DNA of 64,000 nt from assembly GCF_012524115.1 (NCBI RefSeq), contig NZ_JAAZWB010000085.1, positions 1 to 64,000 of the forward strand. The letters run 5' to 3'. This DNA is from Bacillus sp. RO1. GTDB lineage: Bacteria; Bacillota; Bacilli; Bacillales; Bacillaceae_I. The notes under the pieces were generated by a model. That model ran no database searches, was not told where the DNA came from, and saw nothing but the letters and a program-made list of their open reading frames with translations. A program made the position numbers and the translations under genes. Shown piece by piece: positions 17,494 to 25,945 of this stretch. Position 1 is the stretch's first letter, and each line of letters begins with the position of its first letter.

Positions 17494-18804
17494 TTATTCA
17501 GGTGTCTTAATATCCGGGTATGCGTTTTTCACTAAACGATAGAACTCTTCAATTGCTTCTTCTTTCGTTTTCGTTCCTTCCACATACTCCCCAACCATAG
17601 ATCCAAAGAACCCGTCAATCTGCTGGTCATATTTTGTTACAGTACCTGGGTTGATTTTTTGCGCTTCTTCTAGGAAGAACGTATAGTTATTTTGTCCACC
17701 TAAGAATGGCTCTTGGAATTCATCCTTGATTTTTTCTGTAACTGGTAAGTAGGAAAGCACATCTCCTGTTTCAGTTGCCCAATCAGTCAAGAACTCTTCA
17801 TCATGAGTCATCATTTGAACAAATTTCCACGCTAAGTCTTTATTTTCAGAACCTTTGTAAATTCCTAACCAAGTTCCACCCCAGAAGTATGGGTTCGGAC
17901 CATTTGTTACTGCCCAGTCTCCAACTGTTTCTTCTGTATTTGTTTTCAAAACACTATGAAGACCCCAAGTTGGTAGTGCATATGCAAACACTTCTGTTTG
18001 ATCAGAACTGTCTTCTTTTACTTCTTCCCAACCTGCATTGTAGTTGATTGGCTCATCCATTGCTGCAAACCATGCAGGAGACCATTCTGGAGCAAATGCT
18101 GTTAAGTCTTTGTCTCTAAGTTCTTTTGCATAGTCAAAATAGTTAATTCTACCTTCTGTAAGAACAAGCTCATTATTCTCATTTACCCAAGGTTGAGGAT
18201 CTTGACCTTGTGCAAACCAACGAACAGCTCCTTCATCAGGGAATAGACGGTATCCAGCGGATTTCAATTCTTCTCCGACTTCAAATAGACCGTCCATCGT
18301 ACTCATTCTTTCACCGATCTCAGCAGGATCATCTGTACCTAATACTTCTTTAGCAATACTTCTTCTATAGAAGATACCGCCTGGTGTTGTTTGCCAAGAT
18401 ACCGCTTTGATTTTCCCTTCAGAATCTTTCCCTAGATCGAATACATAAGGGATGTAATCATCTGCCCATTCTTGAACGTTGTAAGGCTCTTGGGAAAGGT
18501 CTTCCCAATAATCTTGCTCAACCCAGTCTTTAATGAATGCAAGTTCCCCTGTAAATACGTCAGGAGCTCCCTGGCCACTCTCTAAAACTGGACGTAAACG
18601 AGTTGGATAATCTTCAATTGGAATAATTGTCAGATCAACCGTTACTCCGTTTTCTTCTTTAAATACATTGATTGGTTCTTGCAACTCATCTGTGAAGGAC
18701 CATACAGTTAAATCTGCCTTCTTAGAAGAAGACGAGTTACTGCAAGCTGACAATAAGCTTAGCGTCATTACTGCAGTAATAAGAATTAAAAGCTTCTTTT
18801 TCAC
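17494..18804 (-). CDS. Sugar ABC transporter solute-binding lipoprotein
   Basis: 436 residues. Lipoprotein signal with lipobox LSAC (Cys21), then a Ser-rich linker and a two-domain family-1 binding fold: LTVWSFTDELQEPINVFKEENG at the start and WAVTNGPNPYFWGGTWLGI in the hinge region. It captures oligosaccharides, by context beta-gluco-oligosaccharides, for the MalF/MalG permeases. GTG start with GGGGGG at 7 nt. It is the first structural gene after the LacI-type operators, so it is likely the most highly expressed. Confidence 0.93.
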   Translation of the reverse strand: MKKKLLILITAVMTLSLLSACSNSSSSKKADLTVWSFTDELQEPINVFKEENGVTVDLTIIPIEDYPTRLRPVLESGQGAPDVFTGELAFIKDWVEQDYWEDLSQEPYNVQEWADDYIPYVFDLGKDSEGKIKAVSWQTTPGGIFYRRSIAKEVLGTDDPAEIGERMSTMDGLFEVGEELKSAGYRLFPDEGAVRWFAQGQDPQPWVNENNELVLTEGRINYFDYAKELRDKDLTAFAPEWSPAWFAAMDEPINYNAGWEEVKEDSSDQTEVFAYALPTWGLHSVLKTNTEETVGDWAVTNGPNPYFWGGTWLGIYKGSENKDLAWKFVQMMTHDEEFLTDWATETGDVLSYLPVTEKIKDEFQEPFLGGQNNYTFFLEEAQKINPGTVTKYDQQIDGFFGSMVGEYVEGTKTKEEAIEEFYRLVKNAYPDIKTPE

Positions 18805-18836
18805 AAAAATACCCCCCTGTTTTGTTATAAAAATAC

Positions 18837-18881
18837 TAAAGCGCTTTCGAAAATGCTTATTTTTAACTAAAGCGCTTTCGT
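18837..18881. promoter_or_regulatory. Two LacI/cre-type operators upstream of the importer genes
   Basis: Sites at 18837-18850 and 18868-18881 both read TAAAGCGCTTTCG plus A or T. They lie between the regulator gene and the solute-binding protein gene, 31 bp apart centre to centre (about three helical turns). They match the perfect site at 19956-19969 and also resemble CcpA cre sites, so local repressor, CcpA or both could bind. Confidence 0.88.
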
Positions 18882-18916
18882 TTTATGGATAAAAAGAGAA
18901 CTTGTTAGTCCCCTCT

Positions 18917-19936
18917 TCACTCATCAATTTTAATTGCCTTACACGATTCCCTGATAATAAGTTCAACTGGAATGGTAACGGCTTTGTTGAGCTTTGTTTT
19001 GTCATTGATCTGGTCTAATAACAGATCGGCAGCTGTGGAACCAAGTTGATTCATATTCTGTTTGACCGTGGTTAATGGCGGTGCGATATGTTTAGCAATT
19101 TCAATATCATCATAACCGATAACTGATATGTCAGCAGGTACGGATAATCCATTTTCTCGTATTGCTTTCATTGCACCAATTGCCATGTTATCTCCTGCAG
19201 CATAGACTGCTGTGGGAGGATCATCAAGTGATAATAATTCTTTCATCGCCTGTTCTCCACTTTCCAAGGAGAAAAATCCACCATTTACAATGTAAGATTT
19301 CGGAATATTTAAGTCATGTTTTTTAACTGCTTTTATAAAACCCTTTAACCTCTCGGTTCCCGCATACGTTTCCTGATGTCCGTAAATGTGTGCAATCTTT
19401 CTGTGCCCTAGCGAGTAAAGATAGTCTACAGCCAACACACTTCCATAACTATTATCACTATAAACTACACTTGATTTGGAGCTATGCATATCAATGATAA
19501 CGGTAGGTAATGGTGACTCCATCAGTTTTTTTACTTCTGGATCATCAGATACGGAACAAACTACCACTACTCCGTCCACCCCTCTATGCCGGAAGTGGTC
19601 AAGATAGCTTTTTTTCTCATTGATGATGTTTCTTGAAACAAAAAGCATGTCATAGCCAAACTGCTCTGCTCTTTGTTTGAAACTTTCAATAACGGCATTG
19701 AAAAAGGGATGTTTAATACCAACACCTAAGTTTTCCATAAACACCACTCCGATTGTCCAAGATTTCTTGGTCATCAACGAGCGTGCATGGGAATTGGGGT
19801 AATAACCCATTTCATCTACAGCTTGTAGTATCTTTTTTTTGGTTTTCTCACTTACATCTGTATAATTGTTTAATACTTTTGAGACAGTTGTAATGGAGAA
19901 GCCCGTCTTTTTCGCAATATCATAAATAGTTGTCAT
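18917..19936 (-). CDS. LacI-family repressor of the beta-glucan locus
   Basis: 339 residues. An N-terminal LacI helix-turn-helix (TIYDIAKKTGFSITTVSKVLNN) and hinge helix (NSHARSLMTKKSWTIGVV) precede a periplasmic-binding-like effector domain. It should bind the CGAAAGCGCTTTCG operators and release them on binding an imported sugar. ATG start with GAGAGAGGG. A perfect operator lies just upstream, implying autoregulation. Confidence 0.93.
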   Translation of the reverse strand: MTTIYDIAKKTGFSITTVSKVLNNYTDVSEKTKKKILQAVDEMGYYPNSHARSLMTKKSWTIGVVFMENLGVGIKHPFFNAVIESFKQRAEQFGYDMLFVSRNIINEKKSYLDHFRHRGVDGVVVVCSVSDDPEVKKLMESPLPTVIIDMHSSKSSVVYSDNSYGSVLAVDYLYSLGHRKIAHIYGHQETYAGTERLKGFIKAVKKHDLNIPKSYIVNGGFFSLESGEQAMKELLSLDDPPTAVYAAGDNMAIGAMKAIRENGLSVPADISVIGYDDIEIAKHIAPPLTTVKQNMNQLGSTAADLLLDQINDKTKLNKAVTIPVELIIRESCKAIKIDE

Positions 19937-19955
19937 TGTTTTCCCTCTCTCGAAC

Positions 19956-19969
19956 CGAAAGCGCTTTCG
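19956..19969. promoter_or_regulatory. Perfect palindromic LacI-type operator (autoregulatory)
   Basis: CGAAAGCGCTTTCG, a perfect 14-bp palindrome 20 bp upstream of the lacI-type start codon. Confidence 0.88.
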
Positions 19970-20084
19970 AAAGTAATTATAAAATATAATGAAAACGTCG
20001 TCAATGACTTTTTACAAAGAAATTTCAGAAATATTGCAGAATGTTACTGGTAAATCTCCCCTTCTCCAAATTCCCTCTAATACT

Positions 20085-20115
20085 TTAAACCTTTTCCCAT
20101 CTATTTCGTTATAAT
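20085..20115 (+). promoter_or_regulatory. Candidate promoter of the ABC/sigma operon
   Basis: AAAC at 20087-20090 and CGTT at 20107-20110 are 16 nt apart, the spacing of ECF-sigma promoters (AAAC-N16-CGT). A TATAAT at 20110-20115 overlaps it but has no good sigma-A -35. Autoregulation by the ECF factor encoded downstream is possible. Weak evidence. Confidence 0.3.
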
Positions 20116-20147
20116 TAGTGAAGGATTTAATAATGAATGGAGTTCTC

Positions 20148-20335
20148 CTTGAGATTGGAGTGCAAGGTGTGAGACTCCTCGAAAATGCTACCGCATTTTC
20201 TTCGTGCGATGAATTGCTGCCGAAGCCTTCCTTGTCCTGCGGGGGGTAACGGTAGGTTGAGACCCCACAGGCGAAGCCGAGGAGGCTCAAGCATCGTCCT
20301 TTGGATAAGCGAACACCTGAAACGTAAATCTCAAG
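20148..20335 (+). repeat. Dispersed structured repeat, copy 2, enlarged
   Basis: Same family as copy 1 but about 60 bp longer in its 5' half. Its closing arms are CTTGAGATT/AATCTCAAG, different in sequence from copy 1 yet fully complementary to one another. The extra segment contains its own short inverted repeat (AAAATGC...GCATTTT). It ends 47 bp before the ABC ATPase start, so it would be the 5' leader of that operon. Confidence 0.88.
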
Positions 20336-20382
20336 AAGTTAAACAAATCTTTGATGCAGTTAAACAGAAAGAAGGATTCACC

Positions 20383-21246
20383 ATGATTGAAATTCGCAAT
20401 CTATCAAAAACATATAAACAACAAAAAGTGCTATCCTCTATCAACCTGCGAATCTCTACAGGAATATTCGGTCTATTAGGTCCAAACGGCGCGGGAAAAT
20501 CAACACTGATGCGAATTATGGCCACCTTAATGAAACCAAGTACAGGAGACATTCACATCGACTCGATTTCCATCCTTTCGCATCCAGAAAAGGTTCGAAG
20601 AATGATTGGCTACCTGCCGCAGCACTTCCATGTCTACCCCCAAATGTCACCAATGGAGATATTAGATTATGTAGGGGTAATGAAAGGTGTTACGAACAAG
20701 AAAGAACGCAGAGAACAGATTGAACACTGGTTACACGAGGTAAACCTAACATCCAGAGCCAATGAAAAGGTCAAAACATTTTCCCATGGGATGAAGCAGC
20801 GTGTCGGCATCGCCCAAGCATTTATGGGGAATCCGAAACTAGTTATCTTAGATGAACCCACTGTCGGATTAGATCCAGAAGAACGTCTGCGCTTTCGTAA
20901 TCTTCTGTCTAAAGAAGGTCTTAACAAAAGTATCCTCCTTTCTACCCATGTAGTAACAGATATTGAAAGCAGTTGCTATGAGATAGCGGTAATGAGAAAA
21001 GGGGAACTTCTATTAGATGCTACAGTCGAAGAGTTGAAAGAGTTAGCTTGTGGAAAAGTGTGGGAGGGGATTGTGCCATCTGGATACTTAGAAAACATGT
21101 CAGAAGATACTGTCCTAAGTTCGGAACATCGGGGCAGCTCTGTGTATGCACGAGTCCTGGCAGATGAAAAGCCGTTTTACGGAGCAAAGATGCAAGAGCC
21201 TAGTTTAGAGGATGGTTATCTCGCCTTGTTAGGGGGAACATCCTGA
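20383..21246 (+). CDS. ABC transporter ATP-binding protein
   Basis: 287 residues from ATG 20383 (AAGGA upstream). The frame is open further 5', but only through the dispersed repeat. Walker A GPNGAGKST (33-41), signature FSHGM (about 133), Walker B LVILDEP (153-159), H-loop His189. It is an exporter-type ATPase of the YxlF/BcrA class pairing with the permease that overlaps its stop codon (TGATG). Confidence 0.92.
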   Translation: MIEIRNLSKTYKQQKVLSSINLRISTGIFGLLGPNGAGKSTLMRIMATLMKPSTGDIHIDSISILSHPEKVRRMIGYLPQHFHVYPQMSPMEILDYVGVMKGVTNKKERREQIEHWLHEVNLTSRANEKVKTFSHGMKQRVGIAQAFMGNPKLVILDEPTVGLDPEERLRFRNLLSKEGLNKSILLSTHVVTDIESSCYEIAVMRKGELLLDATVEELKELACGKVWEGIVPSGYLENMSEDTVLSSEHRGSSVYARVLADEKPFYGAKMQEPSLEDGYLALLGGTS

Positions 21247-23540
21247 TGAGATTCTTAAAACAATTACAACTAGAGAGCCGTTTTCTTCTAAAGAATTGGT
21301 TCTTCCTGTTAGCACCTCTTGTATACGGAATAAGTATGTCGTTATGGATGATTAATCGAAATGAAGCGACTACAAATATTATGGGTCAATATGCGGCCGG
21401 TTTTTATAAAGCAAATAATGAATTCCTTGCGATTGGGCATACCCTTTCACTTGGAGTACTATTTTTAGCAAGTGTGCTTTCTATTCGGAGAGAGAAACAA
21501 ACAGTGTTATTAGATTGGACGAATTCATTGCCGAATTCCTTTTTATCCATTATTCTAGCAAAATTTTTATCGCTTTTTATTTACAGCGGTTTGTTTACTT
21601 TATTATATTTCTTGATCTTTTTGTGGCAAGGTTCTTCCTTTGGCAAAGATCTCTCCTATTTACTCGAGCATGGCGTAGCATTCTCTATTCAAAGTCAACT
21701 TTCTTATGCTGTCACAATCTCTTTAGGGATGGTATTGGCTGTTCTAATAAACAACAGGATTGTTTATATCATCGTATTTTGCGCTTGGATGTTTGGCACA
21801 TTCTTTATGGAAGGCTATATTATACAACGCTATCAATTATATTTTTTAAAGACGTTTCATCTTAATCAGTTTTTCATGGATATTTCCCATTCTGATGATT
21901 GGGGTTACCGTTTATCTAGGAAAGAAACCTTGTATTCGCAGTTATTTGTCTTGTTTTTCAGTCTATTTTTGTTGGCAATTACGATCATGAAGTCATCTAC
22001 TAATCGAATTTCTTCTTTCGAAAAGAGGAAATGGACTTTCTTTGGACTCGTAACTGCCCTTACCATTGCTTCATTTTTTCCTTACGGGTCTTTATGGACA
22101 GAGCGTATAGGACATTATAATCAATTGAAAGCAGGAGCTGTTGACCAGTTTGACCTGGAGAGTGGAAATCTAGTTGACACAGTAGGGGAATTTTACGACA
22201 TTGATAGCTACACTTTAACAATGGAACGGGTTGGAAACGATAGGTTTCATGTGCGAGCAGAGATGACTATTCCGAGCACGGAGTCATACTCTTCTCTAAA
22301 TTTTAGTCTGTATCCCTCTTTTGAAGTGGACACCGTATCTTGGAACGGGGTGAAAGCTGATTATATAAAGAAACATCACCTCATCACAGTTCAGGACATA
22401 GGACAACAGGAAATAAACCGGTTGGAAGTAGAATATAGTGGAAGTCTTAATGAATGGGGACATGTATACGGAAAAGAAAGAAATTTTGCTTTCTTGAAAA
22501 AAGAGGATATGTACCTCCCTTCCTATATAGGTTGGTACCCTCTCCCAGGGAATTATCCAATTTATACTTTATTTAATATGGATACAGAAAATTATATCCA
22601 TACAATCCAGTATAATCGCTATCTTGAACTGAACCAAGAGCTTCCCGCTTCCGACTTTGAAGTAGAATTGATTGACTTTGACTCTCATGTTTTTAGTACT
22701 GGTCATTCTAGCAAAGCAACAACAGATGGGGTGCAGGTATTTACTAGTGAAAATGCGAAAGGTATCACACTCTTCTCAAATAAAGGACTTATTGAAAATA
22801 CCGAAGATCTCCCTATATCTATCATTGCTCATAAGGAAAACAACCAATTATTACAGCAAAAGCTTGCAGACATGAATGATGTTGAAAAGTATTTCCAGAG
22901 GTGGCTTGGTGAATCATTCCAACAAGACATGAAGTTAATATACATTCCATCCCTTGATTTTGTCGGTGCGGAATATTATAACACCAACCTTTTTGATGAA
23001 GCCCTTTTCTTTGATGATAGCATCCAGACATATGTACAGGTCGAAGATGGGAAAGTAATAAATAATACGATGACAGATTTGAAATCAAGATTAGTGACGT
23101 TTTTGCTGTTCAAGCACAAATCTCTAAACCATTACTATTACGAAGTCCCTGCAGACTCTGTGTTAAAGGGGCTCATAGAAACATATCTGCTTGTTTTTTA
23201 TAAAGATAATTATGACTTCAAATGGAATGATTTTGAGCAATTTAACGGCACAGAATTCTATTATCTTTCCACTGTCTCTCATATTAACTGGATGACCTCT
23301 TCCGCAGATATGACTACCCTAGAAAAGTTTGATGAACTAATTGACTCATACAAACTTCAATATAATGAACAAGTCGTATTGATGGTGGCAAAGGAATGGG
23401 AGAAAGGAAATAAAGAAGAGATAAAAAAATTACTCAAAGAAATTTATCAAGATATAAAGACCAATAATAAAGATTCCTTCACCTATGAAGAATGGATGAC
23501 CTATTGGAATCGTACGTTTGAAAGCGGGGGAATGCGGTGA
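21246..23540 (+). CDS. ABC permease with large extracytoplasmic domain
   Basis: 764 residues. About six membrane segments occupy the first 275 residues (first at about 17-38, last near 263-280), followed by a roughly 480-residue soluble part with beta-rich then helical character, probably outside the cell. The soluble part includes a stretch resembling M1-peptidase-like accessory folds seen in ABC-2 permeases, but no HExxH zinc motif is visible. Substrate unknown. It overlaps the ATPase upstream by 1 nt and the sigma gene downstream by 4 nt, so the three are probably translationally coupled. Confidence 0.82.
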   Translation: MRFLKQLQLESRFLLKNWFFLLAPLVYGISMSLWMINRNEATTNIMGQYAAGFYKANNEFLAIGHTLSLGVLFLASVLSIRREKQTVLLDWTNSLPNSFLSIILAKFLSLFIYSGLFTLLYFLIFLWQGSSFGKDLSYLLEHGVAFSIQSQLSYAVTISLGMVLAVLINNRIVYIIVFCAWMFGTFFMEGYIIQRYQLYFLKTFHLNQFFMDISHSDDWGYRLSRKETLYSQLFVLFFSLFLLAITIMKSSTNRISSFEKRKWTFFGLVTALTIASFFPYGSLWTERIGHYNQLKAGAVDQFDLESGNLVDTVGEFYDIDSYTLTMERVGNDRFHVRAEMTIPSTESYSSLNFSLYPSFEVDTVSWNGVKADYIKKHHLITVQDIGQQEINRLEVEYSGSLNEWGHVYGKERNFAFLKKEDMYLPSYIGWYPLPGNYPIYTLFNMDTENYIHTIQYNRYLELNQELPASDFEVELIDFDSHVFSTGHSSKATTDGVQVFTSENAKGITLFSNKGLIENTEDLPISIIAHKENNQLLQQKLADMNDVEKYFQRWLGESFQQDMKLIYIPSLDFVGAEYYNTNLFDEALFFDDSIQTYVQVEDGKVINNTMTDLKSRLVTFLLFKHKSLNHYYYEVPADSVLKGLIETYLLVFYKDNYDFKWNDFEQFNGTEFYYLSTVSHINWMTSSADMTTLEKFDELIDSYKLQYNEQVVLMVAKEWEKGNKEEIKKLLKEIYQDIKTNNKDSFTYEEWMTYWNRTFESGGMR

Positions 23541-24145
23541 TAAGCGATGAAAAGCTTCTTGAACAGATGGCTGAGGGTGACCAGGCGGCATTTGAAGCAT
23601 TTGTTCACAGGTACCATGTACCGATACATCAATATACAGAAAGGCTGTTGAAGGATTCTAAAAAAGCAGAGGATGTTGTCCAAGAAACATTCATCCGCCT
23701 TCTGAAGCAGCTAAAAACCAAAAAAATACCGACATATCCTAAGGCCTGGTTATACCGAGTGGCTTCTAACATCTGCAAGGATTATTGGCGTAGTGCTCAA
23801 TATCGTTCAGAAGATACGGCAAAAGAGGAACTTCCGGTTACAGTGGACCAACAGGCATCTGTTGTGGAAATTTATGAGCGCCAAGAAACGAGAAAAGAGA
23901 TGTTAACTTCCTTGAAAAGTTTGTCAGAGTCACAACAGCAAATTGTGACATTAAGATTTTATCAAGACATGAAATTGAAAGAAATCGCAGACATTCTGGA
24001 TCTACCTCTCGGAACGGTTAAATCCAATTTGTTTCATGCTTTAAAGAAACTTAAAGGGGTATTATCAAAAGAAGCGGAAAAGGAGGCGAAGAAAAATGAA
24101 GGAACAACACAACCAGGACCAAGAGCTGTATCAACTAGAGGATGA
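23537..24145 (+). CDS. ECF-type RNA polymerase sigma factor
   Basis: 202 residues. Region 2 at about 20-90 (DVVQETFIRLLKQL, YRVASNICKDYWR) and region 4 at about 125-180 (QQIVTLRFYQDMKLKEIADILDLPLGTVKSNLFHALKKLK). GTG start with GGGGGA. A Lys/Glu-rich tail overlaps the next gene by 50 nt, the usual coupling of an ECF factor to its anti-sigma. Operon make-up recalls the B. subtilis sigY cluster (sigma plus yxlF/yxlG ABC genes), though the gene order differs, so I give no symbol. Confidence 0.9.
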   Translation: MISDEKLLEQMAEGDQAAFEAFVHRYHVPIHQYTERLLKDSKKAEDVVQETFIRLLKQLKTKKIPTYPKAWLYRVASNICKDYWRSAQYRSEDTAKEELPVTVDQQASVVEIYERQETRKEMLTSLKSLSESQQQIVTLRFYQDMKLKEIADILDLPLGTVKSNLFHALKKLKGVLSKEAEKEAKKNEGTTQPGPRAVSTRG

Positions 24146-24911
24146 AATGAAAGAAATGCTTTCTTCATATGTCGTCAAGTCGCCATCCAGTCAAGATACA
24201 AAAGCATTGCTGGCAGCCCTGCAACCCACATTCAATGAAATTGGAATTTCACCCGTAGAAGAGTTTAGACAAGAGGCTATACAACCGCCGAGCTTTCTTT
24301 CTCAGTTAAAAGCACAAATATCCTTTTATCAATGGCACTTCTGGATGATGAGTACTCTCATTTTTGTCATGCTGACGTTATTTTCATCCAATGTTTATGT
24401 TACAGAAGCAACACAATTTTATCAGTTTGCAATTCCATTATCAATGTTGGTCGGTGTGTTTTATACGTACCAAACATGGAATAAACAAATGCGGACAATT
24501 GAGAGTATTACACCTTTTCCACCTGCCTTGTTATTGCTAACTCGGATGGTCATCATCTTAGCCATGAATATTATTTTAGGTATCTTAGGATCTTTTTACC
24601 TTAGCTTTAAGGTGCAACATTTTCAACTGCTCCCCTTTTTGTTAGATTGGATTGCACCTGCCATGCTAATCTATGGAATGATTGCCTATGTGATGATGCG
24701 AAAAGGAGTAAAGTTCGGTCTAGCCTTTGGGATAGCAGCATGGATAACTCTTATGGTTGCAGGCACTCTTTATCAGGCACAAGGTTATGCATACATTGAG
24801 TTTTCACATAGCCAAGTAGCAGGCATACAAAGCTTCTTTGTCACTCTTGGCCTATTACTTTTGTTCTTGGCTTATAAAAAAAGCCTGAAACTGCAAACGA
24901 TGTTTCGTTAA
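24096..24911 (+). CDS. Six-pass membrane protein, probable anti-sigma factor
   Basis: 271 residues. A soluble N-terminal region of about 85 residues, rich in charged and polar residues, is followed by six hydrophobic segments. There is no ZAS zinc motif (HxxxCxxC). Its start lies inside the sigma gene with AAGGAGG at good spacing. Position and topology suggest a membrane anchor that holds the ECF sigma factor; the alternative is a second ABC permease partner for the ATPase that follows. This is inference from context. Confidence 0.6.
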   Translation: MKEQHNQDQELYQLEDEMKEMLSSYVVKSPSSQDTKALLAALQPTFNEIGISPVEEFRQEAIQPPSFLSQLKAQISFYQWHFWMMSTLIFVMLTLFSSNVYVTEATQFYQFAIPLSMLVGVFYTYQTWNKQMRTIESITPFPPALLLLTRMVIILAMNIILGILGSFYLSFKVQHFQLLPFLLDWIAPAMLIYGMIAYVMMRKGVKFGLAFGIAAWITLMVAGTLYQAQGYAYIEFSHSQVAGIQSFFVTLGLLLLFLAYKKSLKLQTMFR

Positions 24912-24926
24912 TTGAGGCGATATTAC

Positions 24927-25799
24927 ATGATAAAGTTAGACAATATATATTGGAAATATAAACACTTTACCTTAGAGATAGATGATTTGACACTACAAAC
25001 AGGAATCACCATTTTAGTAGGAAATAATGGGTCTGGAAAGTCCACTCTTTTGCATCTCCTGGCAACCGCTACACGGGCGCCCCGGGGTACAATTCATTAC
25101 CATGATGACACGATGGACTCAGCACTTGCTTTAGTCAGAAGTAGAATTGGTTTTGTGCCGACAGGAGTAGAACTGTATCCGGATTTCACTCCACTGAAAT
25201 TATTGATGTATATGGCACAGCTTAAAGGTCTCAGAAAAGACTTTTCCATGCGCCAAATTGACGAATTGCTAAAAGTATTTCATTTGGAGGATGTTAAAAA
25301 AAAGAAAGTCAAAAAACTTTCCCAAGGGATGCAACAGCGTTTAGCGTTGGCACAGGCATTTCTAGGAAAACCTGAATACATTTTTTTGGATGAGCCTCTT
25401 AACTTCCTAGATATTCATGAGAGGAAAAGCTTATTAAACTATGTAGCAAAACTTGCTCCACATTGCGTCATTCTTGTTGCCACACATGAATTGAATGAGT
25501 GGGAACCAGTTTGTAACAAAGTTATATGGATGTATCAAGGAAAAGTCGTCTATTCAGGTAGCAAACTAATGTGGAAGCATCAGCTCCCCCTAAAAGTTTG
25601 GACCGGTGAACTTCAGGATAGCTTATACGAGCACTTCTCAACCCAGCACCTTATCGTTTATGCAGGCCGTGTTAAAGATAAACTGACAGTCAGGTGTGCA
25701 AGTACCATAAAGCCTGTACATGGATTTATAGAAGCACCACCTACCATGGAAGATGCTTTCTTTATTAGAAAATACACAAAAGAAGCTAAAGATAGATAG
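24927..25799 (+). CDS. Second ABC ATP-binding protein of the sigma operon
   Basis: 290 residues from ATG 24927 (GAGGCG at 9 nt; a TTG five codons earlier lacks spacing). Walker A VGNNGSGKST (31-40), signature LSQGM (131-135), Walker B YIFLDEP (151-157), H-loop His187. The last 75 residues are a divergent beta-rich tail. It closes the five-gene unit. Either the six-pass protein upstream or the large permease could be its membrane partner. Confidence 0.88.
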   Translation: MIKLDNIYWKYKHFTLEIDDLTLQTGITILVGNNGSGKSTLLHLLATATRAPRGTIHYHDDTMDSALALVRSRIGFVPTGVELYPDFTPLKLLMYMAQLKGLRKDFSMRQIDELLKVFHLEDVKKKKVKKLSQGMQQRLALAQAFLGKPEYIFLDEPLNFLDIHERKSLLNYVAKLAPHCVILVATHELNEWEPVCNKVIWMYQGKVVYSGSKLMWKHQLPLKVWTGELQDSLYEHFSTQHLIVYAGRVKDKLTVRCASTIKPVHGFIEAPPTMEDAFFIRKYTKEAKDR

Positions 25800-25829
25800 C
25801 TTCTTTTTTCTTTCCTTCCAGTTCTCTAT

Positions 25830-25889
25830 CACTGTTACACAAGTTTCACATATTCCCAATATCTTTGTAACAGTGTGGTATTGTATAAT
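25830..25889 (+). promoter_or_regulatory. Inverted repeat and -10 element upstream of the SEDS pair
   Basis: CACTGTTACA (25830-25839) and TGTAACAGTG (25866-25875) are perfect 10-bp inverted arms separated by 26 bp. A TATAAT (25884-25889) follows at once. No good -35 is seen at 17 bp, which would fit activator dependence or a site for a dimeric regulator. Confidence 0.5.
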
Positions 25890-25945
25890 AATATTGGGGA
25901 ATTATTTCTTTGTGAAATCAGCCTTTTTTAAAGGAGTATTAGAGA

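Noticed and set aside
20185-20382. Extended N-terminus (66 residues) of the first ABC ATPase
   Set aside because: It lies within the dispersed repeat, has no ribosome site and looks unlike ABC proteins; ATG 20383 fits the family start.
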